A stretch of DNA of 16,370 nucleotides from JAFMIT01 sp049421205 (GTDB lineage Bacteria; Actinomycetota; Actinomycetes; S36-B12; UBA5976): NCBI GenBank assembly GCA_049421205.1, contig JBMSMQ010000026.1, forward strand, positions 1 through 16,370. Direction: 5' to 3'. Shown here in pieces: positions 1 through 7,666 of the stretch. A program made the position numbers and the translations under genes. The notes below the pieces were generated by a model, which did no database searches, had not been told where the DNA came from, and was given only the letters and a program-made list of their open reading frames with translations. Every line of letters begins with the position of its first letter. The first letter of the stretch is position 1.

Positions 1-556
1 ATCGCTTTTGACCGATGTGTTTTGCAAGTAGTCCTGAACCATATCCCCCATCAAATGAACCTACCTTTGGTCCAGTTTGTCCAAAGCGTGCATTTTCAGC
101 TGCGATGGATAAATCACAAACAACATGGAGTACGTGTCCGCCACCAATTGCATATCCGGCAATCATCGCGATGACAGGTTTTGGAATTCGACGAATTGCA
201 ATTTGCAAATCAAGCACATTGAGTCGTCCGATATTTTTCTTGGCAACTTCATCTGCACCGATGTAACCATCGTCGCCACGAATCATCTGGTCTCCACCAG
301 AACAAAATGCAAGATCGCCTTGTCCAGTCAAAATGATGACTCCAACATTCACATCATCCCGAGCCATCTCAAAAGCAGCAAGTAATTCAAAAACAGTTTC
401 TGGGCGAAAGGCATTTCGTTTTTCTGGCCGATTGATAGTGATCTTCGCAATACCTGTATCTACACCTGTTGATACTTCGTATCGAATATCTTGAAATTCA
501 CCTTGAGCCTGCCAAGTGCAGGCTGATTTCGCTGAAGAGTAGGAGGGGTCTTTCAA
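1..556 (-). CDS. menB: 1,4-dihydroxy-2-naphthoyl-CoA synthase MenB, C-terminus cut by the window edge
   Basis: MenB is a crotonase-fold enzyme that closes the ring of O-succinylbenzoyl-CoA to give 1,4-dihydroxy-2-naphthoyl-CoA in menaquinone synthesis. About 185 codons are visible. Reading inward one sees FQDIRYE, ITINRPEKRNAF, FCSGGDQMIRGDDGY, GYAIGGGHVLHVVCDL and FGQTGPKVGSFDGGYGSG, all strong MenB hallmarks. The QTGPKVG motif is the type I, bicarbonate-using form found in Escherichia coli and Bacillus; mycobacterial MenB has Asp in this loop (QTDADVG). The tryptophan six residues before FQDI aligns with Trp near the start of Bacillus MenB, but no ATG lies nearby. I chose TTG at 556-554, preceded by GAGG about 11 bases upstream. 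GTG at 613-611, with AAAGG six bases upstream, is a real alternative. The gene is divergent from menE. Confidence 0.93.
   Translation of the reverse strand, partial: MKDPSYSSAKSACTWQAQGEFQDIRYEVSTGVDTGIAKITINRPEKRNAFRPETVFELLAAFEMARDDVNVGVIILTGQGDLAFCSGGDQMIRGDDGYIGADEVAKKNIGRLNVLDLQIAIRRIPKPVIAMIAGYAIGGGHVLHVVCDLSIAAENARFGQTGPKVGSFDGGYGSGLLAKHIGQKR
506..524. repeat. Perfect 7-base inverted repeat inside the 5' end of menB
   Basis: AGCCTGC and GCAGGCT flank a 5-base loop (CAAGT). It lies in menB codons about 11-17, next to a GC-rich patch (about 540-660) that stands out from its surroundings. As mRNA it could form a hairpin shortly after the menB start. Its role is unknown and it may be coincidental. 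Confidence 0.5.
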
Positions 557-648
557 CGCTGGGCTTCCCTCAGGGCAAATCGGTGGAAGGGGGTATTTCG
601 AGCGAGTATCCACAGCAAACCTTTCGTCCACTGCGTAGGCTAATCGGG

Positions 649-2070
649 ATGAGCGAAGCTTTCATAACGAAGGTAATTACCCCTGGAATCAAAGGGGCTG
701 AATCCGCGCTTGAAGCTCTTCGGGGGCTCATTTTTGAGGACCAATCGGTGGCTCTTCTATCAGATGAGAGTGATGAGAGATTCCTTCATCCTCACCAATT
801 TCAGGCAACTGGCCCTATTTTTGAATGGCGTGGACCTGCACCTTTCTATTTTGTGAAAGTTGATGAACAACAAAGTGCAGAGATTCGAAAAGTTGCCAAT
901 GAGATTACCTACGGTTGGGGAGTACTTCCAGTTGAAGCAGAAATCGGCCTAAGCCGATTTACAACAAGTTTATTTCCAAAAGATGATCACTATCTCTTTC
1001 CGCTCAAAAAAGAGATTCGACTTAGAGAAAAACTTGAACTTGATGATGAAGTGTCAATTCGATTCACACTAGGGCTTGATTCATTCGATGCATCAGATCT
1101 CTACTCAGATGACCCCACGCTTATTTTGCTGACAGGTGGAACCACTGCGTCACGAAAAGGGGTAGAACTTTCACTTGGTGCATTAAAAGCAAGTGCAAAA
1201 GCGAGTGAAAGTGTGACCGGGAAAAATCTGCTCTGGGTCACTGCACTTACTCCCACCAGTATTGCTGGTGCAAACACAATGATTCGTTCACTTTTGAATG
1301 GCTTTGAACCTGTGATCTTTCAAGGTATCGGTGGAGCTGAACCATTTCTGCCAAATACATTTATTCCAACACTTCAAGAAGCGCTCTCAGAAAGTCAAAA
1401 ACAATCTGCACCACTTGCAACCTCACTTGTACCAACACAGATTTATCGACTCCTTGAATCTCCAGAAGCTCTTCAGTTACTCAGCGAATTTGAAGTTGTA
1501 CTTGTTGGTGGAGCGAAATTGAATACTTCATCTCGAGGTGTGCTTGAAGATGCAGGTGTACGAGTGATAGAAACGTATGGAGCAACAGAGACCTCCGGTG
1601 GCTGTATTTATGATGGGGTGCCACTTCCTGGAGTAAACGCCATCATTGAAAAAGGTTCCCTTCACATTTTTGGCAAAACTAATGCTGCCTATTATCGAAA
1701 CGGAACACCACTTACAAAATGGGATTCGGGTGACGTTGCTGAGATCATTGATGGGAAAATTGTCATCCAGGGACGTACTGATAACCAGGTAAAAGTTGGC
1801 GGTATAAAAGTGAATATTGATGAATTTCAAACTTCGATACAAGCAGAATTTCCAGATATTGCTATCGCTGTGATTGCTATTGAGGATGAAGAATATGGAC
1901 ATCGCGTGGTTGTCTATTCAACCAAGACACTTGAGAACCTACGCGATATCGCTCGCAAAATCATTGGTAACGTTCCTGTGCCCATCGGACAGGTCATAGT
2001 AGATTCAATTCCGCTTATGGTAAATGGCAAGATTGATTTTCAAACATTGAAAAATCTCAATCACGAATAA
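649..2070 (+). CDS. menE: O-succinylbenzoate-CoA ligase MenE
   Basis: MenE is an acyl-CoA synthetase of the adenylate-forming family that activates o-succinylbenzoate with ATP and CoA, one step before MenB. The 473-residue reading has the family motifs in order: phosphate-binding loop TGGTTASRKG (about 162-171), VLVGGAKL (about 285), ETYGATETSGG (about 309-319), the ribose-binding Asp in WDSGDVAE (about 360), the hinge GRTDNQVKVGG (about 375-385) and the C-terminal catalytic Lys in VNGKID (about 457). The open frame extends 60 codons upstream, but those codons lie antiparallel to menB and look unlike protein, so ATG 649 is preferred. Its ribosome binding site is weak. The N-terminal domain is shorter than in stand-alone acyl-CoA ligases, which is usual for MenE. 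The last 14 bases overlap the convergent kinase gene. Confidence 0.93.
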   Translation: MSEAFITKVITPGIKGAESALEALRGLIFEDQSVALLSDESDERFLHPHQFQATGPIFEWRGPAPFYFVKVDEQQSAEIRKVANEITYGWGVLPVEAEIGLSRFTTSLFPKDDHYLFPLKKEIRLREKLELDDEVSIRFTLGLDSFDASDLYSDDPTLILLTGGTTASRKGVELSLGALKASAKASESVTGKNLLWVTALTPTSIAGANTMIRSLLNGFEPVIFQGIGGAEPFLPNTFIPTLQEALSESQKQSAPLATSLVPTQIYRLLESPEALQLLSEFEVVLVGGAKLNTSSRGVLEDAGVRVIETYGATETSGGCIYDGVPLPGVNAIIEKGSLHIFGKTNAAYYRNGTPLTKWDSGDVAEIIDGKIVIQGRTDNQVKVGGIKVNIDEFQTSIQAEFPDIAIAVIAIEDEEYGHRVVVYSTKTLENLRDIARKIIGNVPVPIGQVIVDSIPLMVNGKIDFQTLKNLNHE

Positions 2071-3049
2071 GTTTGAATACACCTGTCTCATAAAAGTGCT
2101 GAAATCTTTTGCGAGTGTATTCAAGATACGTGGGAACAAATTCTCGTTCCTCTGCAGTTGTGACATGCAACAAATCATTAAGTAACACAATTTGCCTCGA
2201 TATAACGAGAAGTTCGAAGTCTTCTTGACTGAAATCGGGAACGGGGCGAATCTCTGAGTATCCTTCAAAGACATACTCTTCAAATGGACTTTCATCACGC
2301 AAATAAAAGGAGCTAATCGCGAAATCCTGAAGTGAAAATCCAATCCCGCAATCATCAAAGTCAATCACTGCTTGGATTCCATCTGGCTTCCTGACAACGT
2401 TTTCAGCATGCAGATCAGCATGGATTGGTTGCAAAGGAGATTCAGCACTCAATCGCTTGTGTACTTCGTCAGTTGCATACATGAGATCTTGAATCATTGT
2501 GTAGAGCTCAGGATCAATTCTGCTATCTGGATAATTGCTAGAACTGCTCAACAGTGTGGTATTGAGATAGGGCAATGATGCAGTGCCCGTTGGCATCCAA
2601 TCGAGTGTTGATTCATGTAGATGCGCCATATTTCGACCAATTTGCAGATAATCCTCTTTCGTTGGGTCTTCCCCTGGAATTGTTCCCTCAATAAAGGAGT
2701 ATCCCAAACAGAGGAGGTCTTTTTCTAAAAGGTCTGACCACACCGAGGTGAAGAATTCCCCACTTCGAGCCTGTAGAGGAACTGGAGCTTCTAGAGAATC
2801 GAGATGTGCGATTCGTTCTAGCCACTGGGCTTCTGCTGCAAGTTCTTCTGCCTTTTTCTTGGAGTTAATGTTGATGCGAAATGCATATATTTCGTCACTT
2901 TTCGTCGTGACTTTGAATGAAGCATTGAATCCAAGATTGATATTCTCAATATCTTTCACATCTAATTCAAAATCAGCAGCAAATTGAGGGACCAGGCTTT
3001 GAATGTATGCCACCTGGTCCTCTTGGCTCATCTCAGCAAAAGGTTGCAT
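2057..3049 (-). CDS. Aminoglycoside phosphotransferase-fold small-molecule kinase (APH family)
   Basis: The 330-residue protein has a protein-kinase-like APH fold. The catalytic loop is HADLHAEN (about 207-214; Asp is the predicted base and Asn a metal ligand), followed by IDFDDCG (about 227-233), the equivalent of the kinase DFG Asp. Near the N-terminus, FKVTTKSDEIYAFRIN (about 49-64) resembles the beta strands and nucleotide-binding region of the fold. The family includes antibiotic kinases, homoserine kinase II, choline kinase and the stress kinase SrkA. The substrate cannot be read from sequence, and there is no reason to call this a resistance gene. It lies between menE (convergent, 14-base overlap) and menA (divergent, 78-base gap). 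A link to quinone metabolism is only suggested by position. The start used is ATG 3049; an in-frame ATG six codons later is possible. Confidence 0.85.
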   Translation of the reverse strand: MQPFAEMSQEDQVAYIQSLVPQFAADFELDVKDIENINLGFNASFKVTTKSDEIYAFRININSKKKAEELAAEAQWLERIAHLDSLEAPVPLQARSGEFFTSVWSDLLEKDLLCLGYSFIEGTIPGEDPTKEDYLQIGRNMAHLHESTLDWMPTGTASLPYLNTTLLSSSSNYPDSRIDPELYTMIQDLMYATDEVHKRLSAESPLQPIHADLHAENVVRKPDGIQAVIDFDDCGIGFSLQDFAISSFYLRDESPFEEYVFEGYSEIRPVPDFSQEDFELLVISRQIVLLNDLLHVTTAEEREFVPTYLEYTRKRFQHFYETGVFKLIRD

Positions 3050-3127
3050 TGCAAAAGGCTACTCTTTCTTAAAACCTATTTCTCTTCCTCGCTTACACTT
3101 TGCATAGATAACTCGACGGAGAATGAA

Positions 3128-4036
3128 GTGACTTCACTGCAAGACTGGTATCTAGGTGCTCGCCCAAAGACACTACCCGCTGCTATCGCACCAGTACTTG
3201 TTGCATCGAGTCTTGCATTTTTCGATGATGCGTTCAACATTACTCTGACTGCACTTGCCGCTCTTGTTGCACTCAGTCTTCAAATCGGTGTGAATTATGC
3301 AAATGATTATTCTGATGGCATCAAAGGTACTGACGATGAACGTGTGGGACCACTAAGACTTGTTGGGGGTAAGTTAGCAACAGCAAAGAGTGTGAAACGG
3401 GCATCGATTCTCAGTTTTCTGATATCTGCAGTTTCGGGTCTCCTTTTGACACTCATTTCTGAAGTCTGGGTTTTTCTTCCACTTGGATTTTTCGCAATTC
3501 TTTCGGCCTGGTACTACACCGGTGGAAAAAGTCCATATGGCTATCGTGGATTTGGCGAAATTTCAGTCTTTTTCTGGTTTGGAATTGTTGCAGTGCTTGG
3601 CACATATTATTCACAAACTGAAACTCTCACGCTCCCCGCAATCCTGCTTTCTTTCGGTAGCGGCGGATTTGCCTGCGCTTTACTTGTGATTAATAATCTT
3701 CGAGATCGTAAACAGGATGAAAAAGTTGGAAAACGAACACTTGCCGTCAAACTCGGTGACAAAAACACCAGGTGGCTCTATGTCGTACTTCTCTGGCTCG
3801 GATTCGGATCGAGTGCAGTGATTGGACTTCTCTATTTTCTGGCTGCCAATGCACCACTTTTTGCAGCTCTTGGATTTTTGACAAGCATTCTTGCCCATGC
3901 TCCAGGAAGGCACGTACTTTCTGGATCTACTGGCAGAGAATTAATTAAGGTGCTGCAACTCACGACACGTACACAACTATTTTGGGCAATCACCACAAGT
4001 ATTGGAATTATTGCTAGTCGATATCTTCTTTCGTAG
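3128..4036 (+). CDS. menA: 1,4-dihydroxy-2-naphthoate polyprenyltransferase MenA
   Basis: MenA is an integral-membrane UbiA-family prenyltransferase that attaches the polyprenyl tail to 1,4-dihydroxy-2-naphthoate, giving demethylmenaquinone. The 302-residue product shows both Asp-rich motifs: NYANDYSDGIKGTD (about 56-69), which binds prenyl diphosphate through Mg, and NNLRDRKQDEKVGKRT (about 189-204). It has about eight hydrophobic segments. The N-terminus, DWYLGARPKTLPAAIAPV, is typical of MenA. The open frame starts further left, but GTG 3128 is the likely start: GGAG at 3118-3121 lies six bases before it, and the extra upstream residues do not look like MenA. Length matches the family (about 300). 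The 3' end overlaps the convergent DUF4229 gene by 23 bases, so no terminator fits between them. Confidence 0.93.
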   Translation: MTSLQDWYLGARPKTLPAAIAPVLVASSLAFFDDAFNITLTALAALVALSLQIGVNYANDYSDGIKGTDDERVGPLRLVGGKLATAKSVKRASILSFLISAVSGLLLTLISEVWVFLPLGFFAILSAWYYTGGKSPYGYRGFGEISVFFWFGIVAVLGTYYSQTETLTLPAILLSFGSGGFACALLVINNLRDRKQDEKVGKRTLAVKLGDKNTRWLYVVLLWLGFGSSAVIGLLYFLAANAPLFAALGFLTSILAHAPGRHVLSGSTGRELIKVLQLTTRTQLFWAITTSIGIIASRYLLS

Positions 4037-4253
4037 TTGAATCATCAATCTTTTTATTGACTTTCTTCACCACGTTCACAACGGACTCACTCATTGAATC
4101 ACGTTGACCCTTGAGCAAATACAAAGACGCGATTCCTGATAAACCTATTGCCACTATCCAAAGCGCTAATCCCTCGAGTCCAAGAAGTGAAAAACCAATC
4201 AAGAACAAAAACAAGATACTGATTCGAAGTAGTGTGTAGCGAAGAAAATGCAT
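4014..4253 (-). CDS. DUF4229 family small membrane protein
   Basis: This 79-residue protein has two hydrophobic helices (about 9-28 and 31-46), then a charged tail beginning LLKGQRDSMSES and rich in Lys, Asp and Glu. The pattern of a short basic N-terminus, two helices, an Arg-Asp turn and a charged cytosolic tail matches DUF4229, an actinobacterial family of unknown function. The start ATG 4253-4251 shares one base with the stop of the preceding PLDc_N-type gene (TGATG), so translation is probably coupled. It is the last gene of the cytochrome c maturation operon, and its 3' end overlaps menA on the other strand by 23 bases. Function is unknown; a helper role in membrane assembly is only a guess. 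Confidence 0.75.
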   Translation of the reverse strand: MHFLRYTLLRISILFLFLIGFSLLGLEGLALWIVAIGLSGIASLYLLKGQRDSMSESVVNVVKKVNKKIDDSTTKEDID

Positions 4254-4480
4254 CAAAGTCCCTTTAAGAAATCTGGATTGTCATCTGGTGGTGGAGGAGG
4301 AATGCGATTGTTATTTCGTCCAGCGAAAAACCAAAGTCCAGGCCCAATGACCGGGACAAGCGCTGTGACTAAGAGCCAGGCCCAGCGTGACATCAACCGT
4401 GGATTCTTCGTGTCTATTGCTTCAATAAACGCCCATACTTGAATGAATGCCAAGAAAACAATGAGAAGTACCCGAATCAT
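4253..4480 (-). CDS. Small membrane protein, PLDc_N (phospholipase D-nuclease N-terminal) type
   Basis: The 75-residue product has two hydrophobic helices (about 2-20 and 32-52). Its core, RWAWLLVTALVPVIGPGLWF followed by FAGR, is the signature of the PLDc_N domain, which occurs alone in many actinobacterial small membrane proteins. There is no HKD catalytic motif, so it is not a phospholipase. A proline run (IPPPPPDD) precedes the C-terminus. The ATG shares one base with the ccsB stop (TAATG), and the gene's own stop shares one base with the next start, so it sits inside a coupled chain with cytochrome c maturation genes. Its function is unknown. Confidence 0.75.
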   Translation of the reverse strand: MIRVLLIVFLAFIQVWAFIEAIDTKNPRLMSRWAWLLVTALVPVIGPGLWFFAGRNNNRIPPPPPDDNPDFLKGL

Positions 4481-5382
4481 TAATCTAACCCCGCATATGA
4501 ATGTAATCCACTGAAAAAGATGTTCACAAGGAAATAGTTAAAGATAAATGTCGCAAACGCAATAAGCGCAATCGTTGCAGCCTTATTACCTTTCCAACCA
4601 ATGGTGATACGGGCGTGCATATAAGCGGCATAGCCCACCCAGGTGATAAATGCCCAAGTTTCTTTTGGATCCCATCCCCAATATCGTCCCCACGCACTTC
4701 GTGCCCAAATAGCACCTGCCACAACAGTGAAGGTCCAGAGAGGGAAAACAAATGCGTGAATTCTGTATGCAAAAAGATCAAGTGTGTTCGAATCAGGAAT
4801 TCGTTTTGCAATGAATCCTAGTCGACCAGGGTTCTCACCTCCTGTGATTTTCTTCTCAACGTGGCTTGCCACAATCTGTAATCCAGAAACTGATGCACCA
4901 AGCGTGAAAAGTCCACCACTCACAATTGCGGCAAACACGTGGATGATGAGCCAATAGCTTTTCAGTGCCGGGATGAGTTGTGCTGATTCTGAATAAAGCA
5001 CTGTAATTGCAAGTCCAAGGGATAAAAGTGCAGGGATAATGACAAAGAGTCCAAGCCAACGAATATCGCGCTTCAATGAGTAAATCAGAAATACAACTAG
5101 AGCAAGTAATGTGCCAGTGATGCTGTATTCATACATATTGCCCCAAGGAGCACGACCTGCGGAGAACCCACGTAAGACAACTCCGACAAGAAGTAAGAGT
5201 GTTGAAAGCCATGTCAGTGACATTGCAATGTTCCCTACACGGCGAGACGTTTCAGCATTCTCGTCACGAGTTTGACTAAAGGCATAGGCGAAAACAAAAA
5301 GAGTAAGTGCAAGGACAAACATACTCATATAGACGAACGTGTTGCTCAATTCAGCAAACGTTCTATTGATTGTCATCATCAT
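4480..5382 (-). CDS. ccsB: Cytochrome c biogenesis protein CcsB/CcsA (ResC type), heme handling
   Basis: CcsB/ResC works with ResB as the System II cytochrome c synthetase, which moves heme to the outer face of the membrane and attaches it to CXXCH apoproteins. The 300-residue protein has about eight hydrophobic helices. The heme-handling WWD motif is clear at about 229-241 (SAWGRYWGWDPKE). Likely axial His residues are in WLIIHVFAAIVSGG, in MHARITIGWKG and in the C-terminal FSGLHSYAGLD. Also conserved is PWGNMYEYS. The start is one of three consecutive ATG codons (5382-5374) behind GAGGAG, and the first overlaps the resB stop by four bases (ATGA). Length fits the family. Confidence 0.93.
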   Translation of the reverse strand: MMMTINRTFAELSNTFVYMSMFVLALTLFVFAYAFSQTRDENAETSRRVGNIAMSLTWLSTLLLLVGVVLRGFSAGRAPWGNMYEYSITGTLLALVVFLIYSLKRDIRWLGLFVIIPALLSLGLAITVLYSESAQLIPALKSYWLIIHVFAAIVSGGLFTLGASVSGLQIVASHVEKKITGGENPGRLGFIAKRIPDSNTLDLFAYRIHAFVFPLWTFTVVAGAIWARSAWGRYWGWDPKETWAFITWVGYAAYMHARITIGWKGNKAATIALIAFATFIFNYFLVNIFFSGLHSYAGLD

Positions 5383-6917
5383 TGCTCCTCACTGAATTCT
5401 TCCACACCTAATGCCTTCTGACATTCTGAATTGATGTGAAGCAGAGCACTTTCGAGATCTTCATCTTCGTGTCTCGAAATCATTGCAAGTTCAACGAGAT
5501 ATCCCTCACCTTGAGGCACAAAGCGAACCCACACCCTTCGCCTCTGCACATATAAACTCGCTGTCACACCAATGATTGCAAGCAGTGCAGCAAGTAGTGC
5601 AAAGTTTTGGCCCGGATCAGATGCGATATTGAATGTTGCAAATCTGTCGATACGAACGAAGGTGATGGATCCATCTTCAAAGTCCCAAGTGTCACCAAGT
5701 GAAAGTGACTTCATCCCAACTTGCTTCAATTCATCAGTGTTCAATTGAAAAACGTTTTGTGGAACTCCATCATCAAGCCCTAAATCTCCTTGGAAAGCTG
5801 CAACGAACAAAATCGGATCAATCACATCTGGATAGATTGATTCTAAGTTTCCTTGTTCACTAATTGCTGCAGTTGGTGCAAAAATCCCATCAAATCCATA
5901 TTGTGGATTCATATCTGGAACTTTAATGACACCTGTTGATAAGAAGTTTCCATCTTGAGGCAAAAAGATAACCGAGTCATTAAAGACAACATTTCCCTCT
6001 TTGTCTTTGATTTCAACGACAGGGGCATATCCGTGACCGAGCAAAAACATCGATGCATTACCAATATCAAGTGGTGAGTTCACCCCAATAACAGATGACG
6101 TTTTCTCACCACCTGCTTCGGCGTGATTGAGGTATGCCCTGAAATCAAGTGCTTGTCCTGGTGAATTTCCAGCTAACTCAAAATCAACTTCAAGTCGATT
6201 AAGTTCAACATTGAATGGTTCTAGCCAATCAGTATTGAAAAGTGCACCTGGTGCAAAAGTGTCATACTGTGCAAGCACATTCGTCATTTCAATACCTTCG
6301 CGAACAATGATTTGGCCGCGATATCCAAAGAGGCTTCCTACAGCTACAGCTATCAGAATCAGCAATAATGCAATATGAAAAAGTAAGTTACCAGTTTCCC
6401 TTAAGTACCCTTTTTCACCAGCAATATGATCGTCTTCTACGCGAACTCGATATTTTGACTGCTTTAGGACGTTAATGACCGCATCGAGATTCTTTACCGA
6501 AGATGTGAAAGATACATAGTTTTCAAACTTATTGAGATTTTTAGGGCTTCGTGGGGGTTTTGCAATTGATGCTTGGAGGTGAACTTTCGTTCTTGGAATA
6601 ATGCAACCCATCAAAGAAATCATCAGCAACACATAAATAGCAGTAAACCACACTGACCCGTACACATCAAACATGCCAAGTCGATCAAGCCACGGACCGA
6701 GATCAGGATTGTCAGCTAAATATTCCCTGACCTTAATTTGTGATTGGGTGCGCTGGGGAAATACTGATCCTGGAATACTTGCAAGAGCAAGTAAAAAAAG
6801 TAACTGAAGCGCCACGCGCATTGTGGTGAGTTGACGCCAAAACCATCGTAACCATCCAAGTGGTCCTATTGGAATGTCATTCACTTCAGGACGAATATTC
6901 TGAGTGCTCTCACTCAC
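5379..6917 (-). CDS. resB: Cytochrome c biogenesis protein ResB
   Basis: ResB is the partner of CcsB in System II cytochrome c maturation. The 512-residue protein has hydrophobic helices near 35-52 (LLFLLALASIPGSVFPQ), at about 92-108 and at about 178-195, then a long extracytoplasmic domain, and a final helix at about 440-460 ahead of a cytosolic tail. The sequences SIPGSVFPQRTQSQIKV and GYLRETGNLLFHIALLLILI are typical of ResB; the His in the latter is a candidate heme ligand. The start codon is GTG 6917-6915, overlapping the ccdA stop by four bases (GTGA). The acidic C-terminus (EEFSEEQ) ends in the ATGA junction with ccsB. Loss of ResB usually abolishes c-type cytochromes, so the organism probably makes them. 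Confidence 0.93.
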   Translation of the reverse strand: MSESTQNIRPEVNDIPIGPLGWLRWFWRQLTTMRVALQLLFLLALASIPGSVFPQRTQSQIKVREYLADNPDLGPWLDRLGMFDVYGSVWFTAIYVLLMISLMGCIIPRTKVHLQASIAKPPRSPKNLNKFENYVSFTSSVKNLDAVINVLKQSKYRVRVEDDHIAGEKGYLRETGNLLFHIALLLILIAVAVGSLFGYRGQIIVREGIEMTNVLAQYDTFAPGALFNTDWLEPFNVELNRLEVDFELAGNSPGQALDFRAYLNHAEAGGEKTSSVIGVNSPLDIGNASMFLLGHGYAPVVEIKDKEGNVVFNDSVIFLPQDGNFLSTGVIKVPDMNPQYGFDGIFAPTAAISEQGNLESIYPDVIDPILFVAAFQGDLGLDDGVPQNVFQLNTDELKQVGMKSLSLGDTWDFEDGSITFVRIDRFATFNIASDPGQNFALLAALLAIIGVTASLYVQRRRVWVRFVPQGEGYLVELAMISRHEDEDLESALLHINSECQKALGVEEFSEEQ

Positions 6918-7666
6918 AGCAATACCCCGAATTCACTTCCCCAAATTCGAAGCCACGCTGTCACTTCACTCCAAAGACCTGTGACGAGGGCAAGCCCGAT
7001 CAAAAACATCATGATGCCACCGATGCGGGTGATGGTTCTGGTATGAGCACGTAGAAACTTTGTAACCTGCAAACTGCGTTTAAACATCAGCGCGATAATC
7101 AAAAATGGAATACCAAGTCCAACGCAATAAAAAAGCGATAGCACGGCACCTCGAAGGGCATTACCTTCAGTGAAGGCAAGAGTTTGCACAGCAGCAAGTG
7201 TTGGACCAACACATGGAGCCCAACCAAGTCCAAACAAAATCCCGAGAAGTGGTGCCGTCCACACTCCTGACTTCAAATTCCATCGTGGACGAAGATCAAT
7301 TTCAAAAGCCTTTATCCATCCCATAAATGCTGCACCGAGCACCATCACGAATAGACCTAAAACAATTGAAACTATCCGCTCATTTTTCAAGAACCAACTT
7401 CCAAGTTGACCAAATGCCAGTCCATACGAAACAAAAAGAAAACTAAAGCCTGCAATAAAACCCAGCGTTCCAGCAATGAGTTTTGACTTATTCGCTATCG
7501 AATTTTCACTTTGCATAAGTTCAGCATGAGATAGCCCTGAAATATAAGAAAGATAACCAGGCACGAGTGGTAATACACAGGGACTTGCAAATGACAAAAA
7601 TCCGGCAGCGAGCGATAACGGAATTGCAAGGAGCAATGACCCGGTGAGAATAGTTTCGCCAACCAC
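6914..7666 (-). CDS. ccdA: Thiol-disulfide interchange membrane protein CcdA
   Basis: CcdA carries reducing equivalents from cytosolic thioredoxin across the membrane to ResA, keeping apocytochrome cysteines reduced. The 250-residue protein has about six hydrophobic helices and the two catalytic Cys in their usual settings: SFASPCVLPLVPG (C30) and LGWAPCVGP (C152). The open frame begins 22 codons upstream, but those codons overlap resA and are not CcdA-like. GTG 7666-7664 is the sensible start: it shares one base with the resA TAG stop and has GGAGG just upstream. The 3' end overlaps resB by four bases. Confidence 0.93.
   Translation of the reverse strand: MVGETILTGSLLLAIPLSLAAGFLSFASPCVLPLVPGYLSYISGLSHAELMQSENSIANKSKLIAGTLGFIAGFSFLFVSYGLAFGQLGSWFLKNERIVSIVLGLFVMVLGAAFMGWIKAFEIDLRPRWNLKSGVWTAPLLGILFGLGWAPCVGPTLAAVQTLAFTEGNALRGAVLSLFYCVGLGIPFLIIALMFKRSLQVTKFLRAHTRTITRIGGIMMFLIGLALVTGLWSEVTAWLRIWGSEFGVLL

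Noticed and set aside
469..648. A 60-codon extension at the N-terminus of MenE
   Set aside because: It is antiparallel to menB coding sequence, looks unlike any MenE, and family length and motif spacing fit the ATG at 649.
2057..3049. Aminoglycoside resistance gene
   Set aside because: The fold is shared with many housekeeping kinases and the setting is metabolic; nothing points to antibiotic substrates.
2984..3127. A 48-codon extension at the N-terminus of MenA
   Set aside because: It overlaps the divergent kinase gene, and GTG 3128 has a good ribosome site and gives the normal MenA N-terminus.
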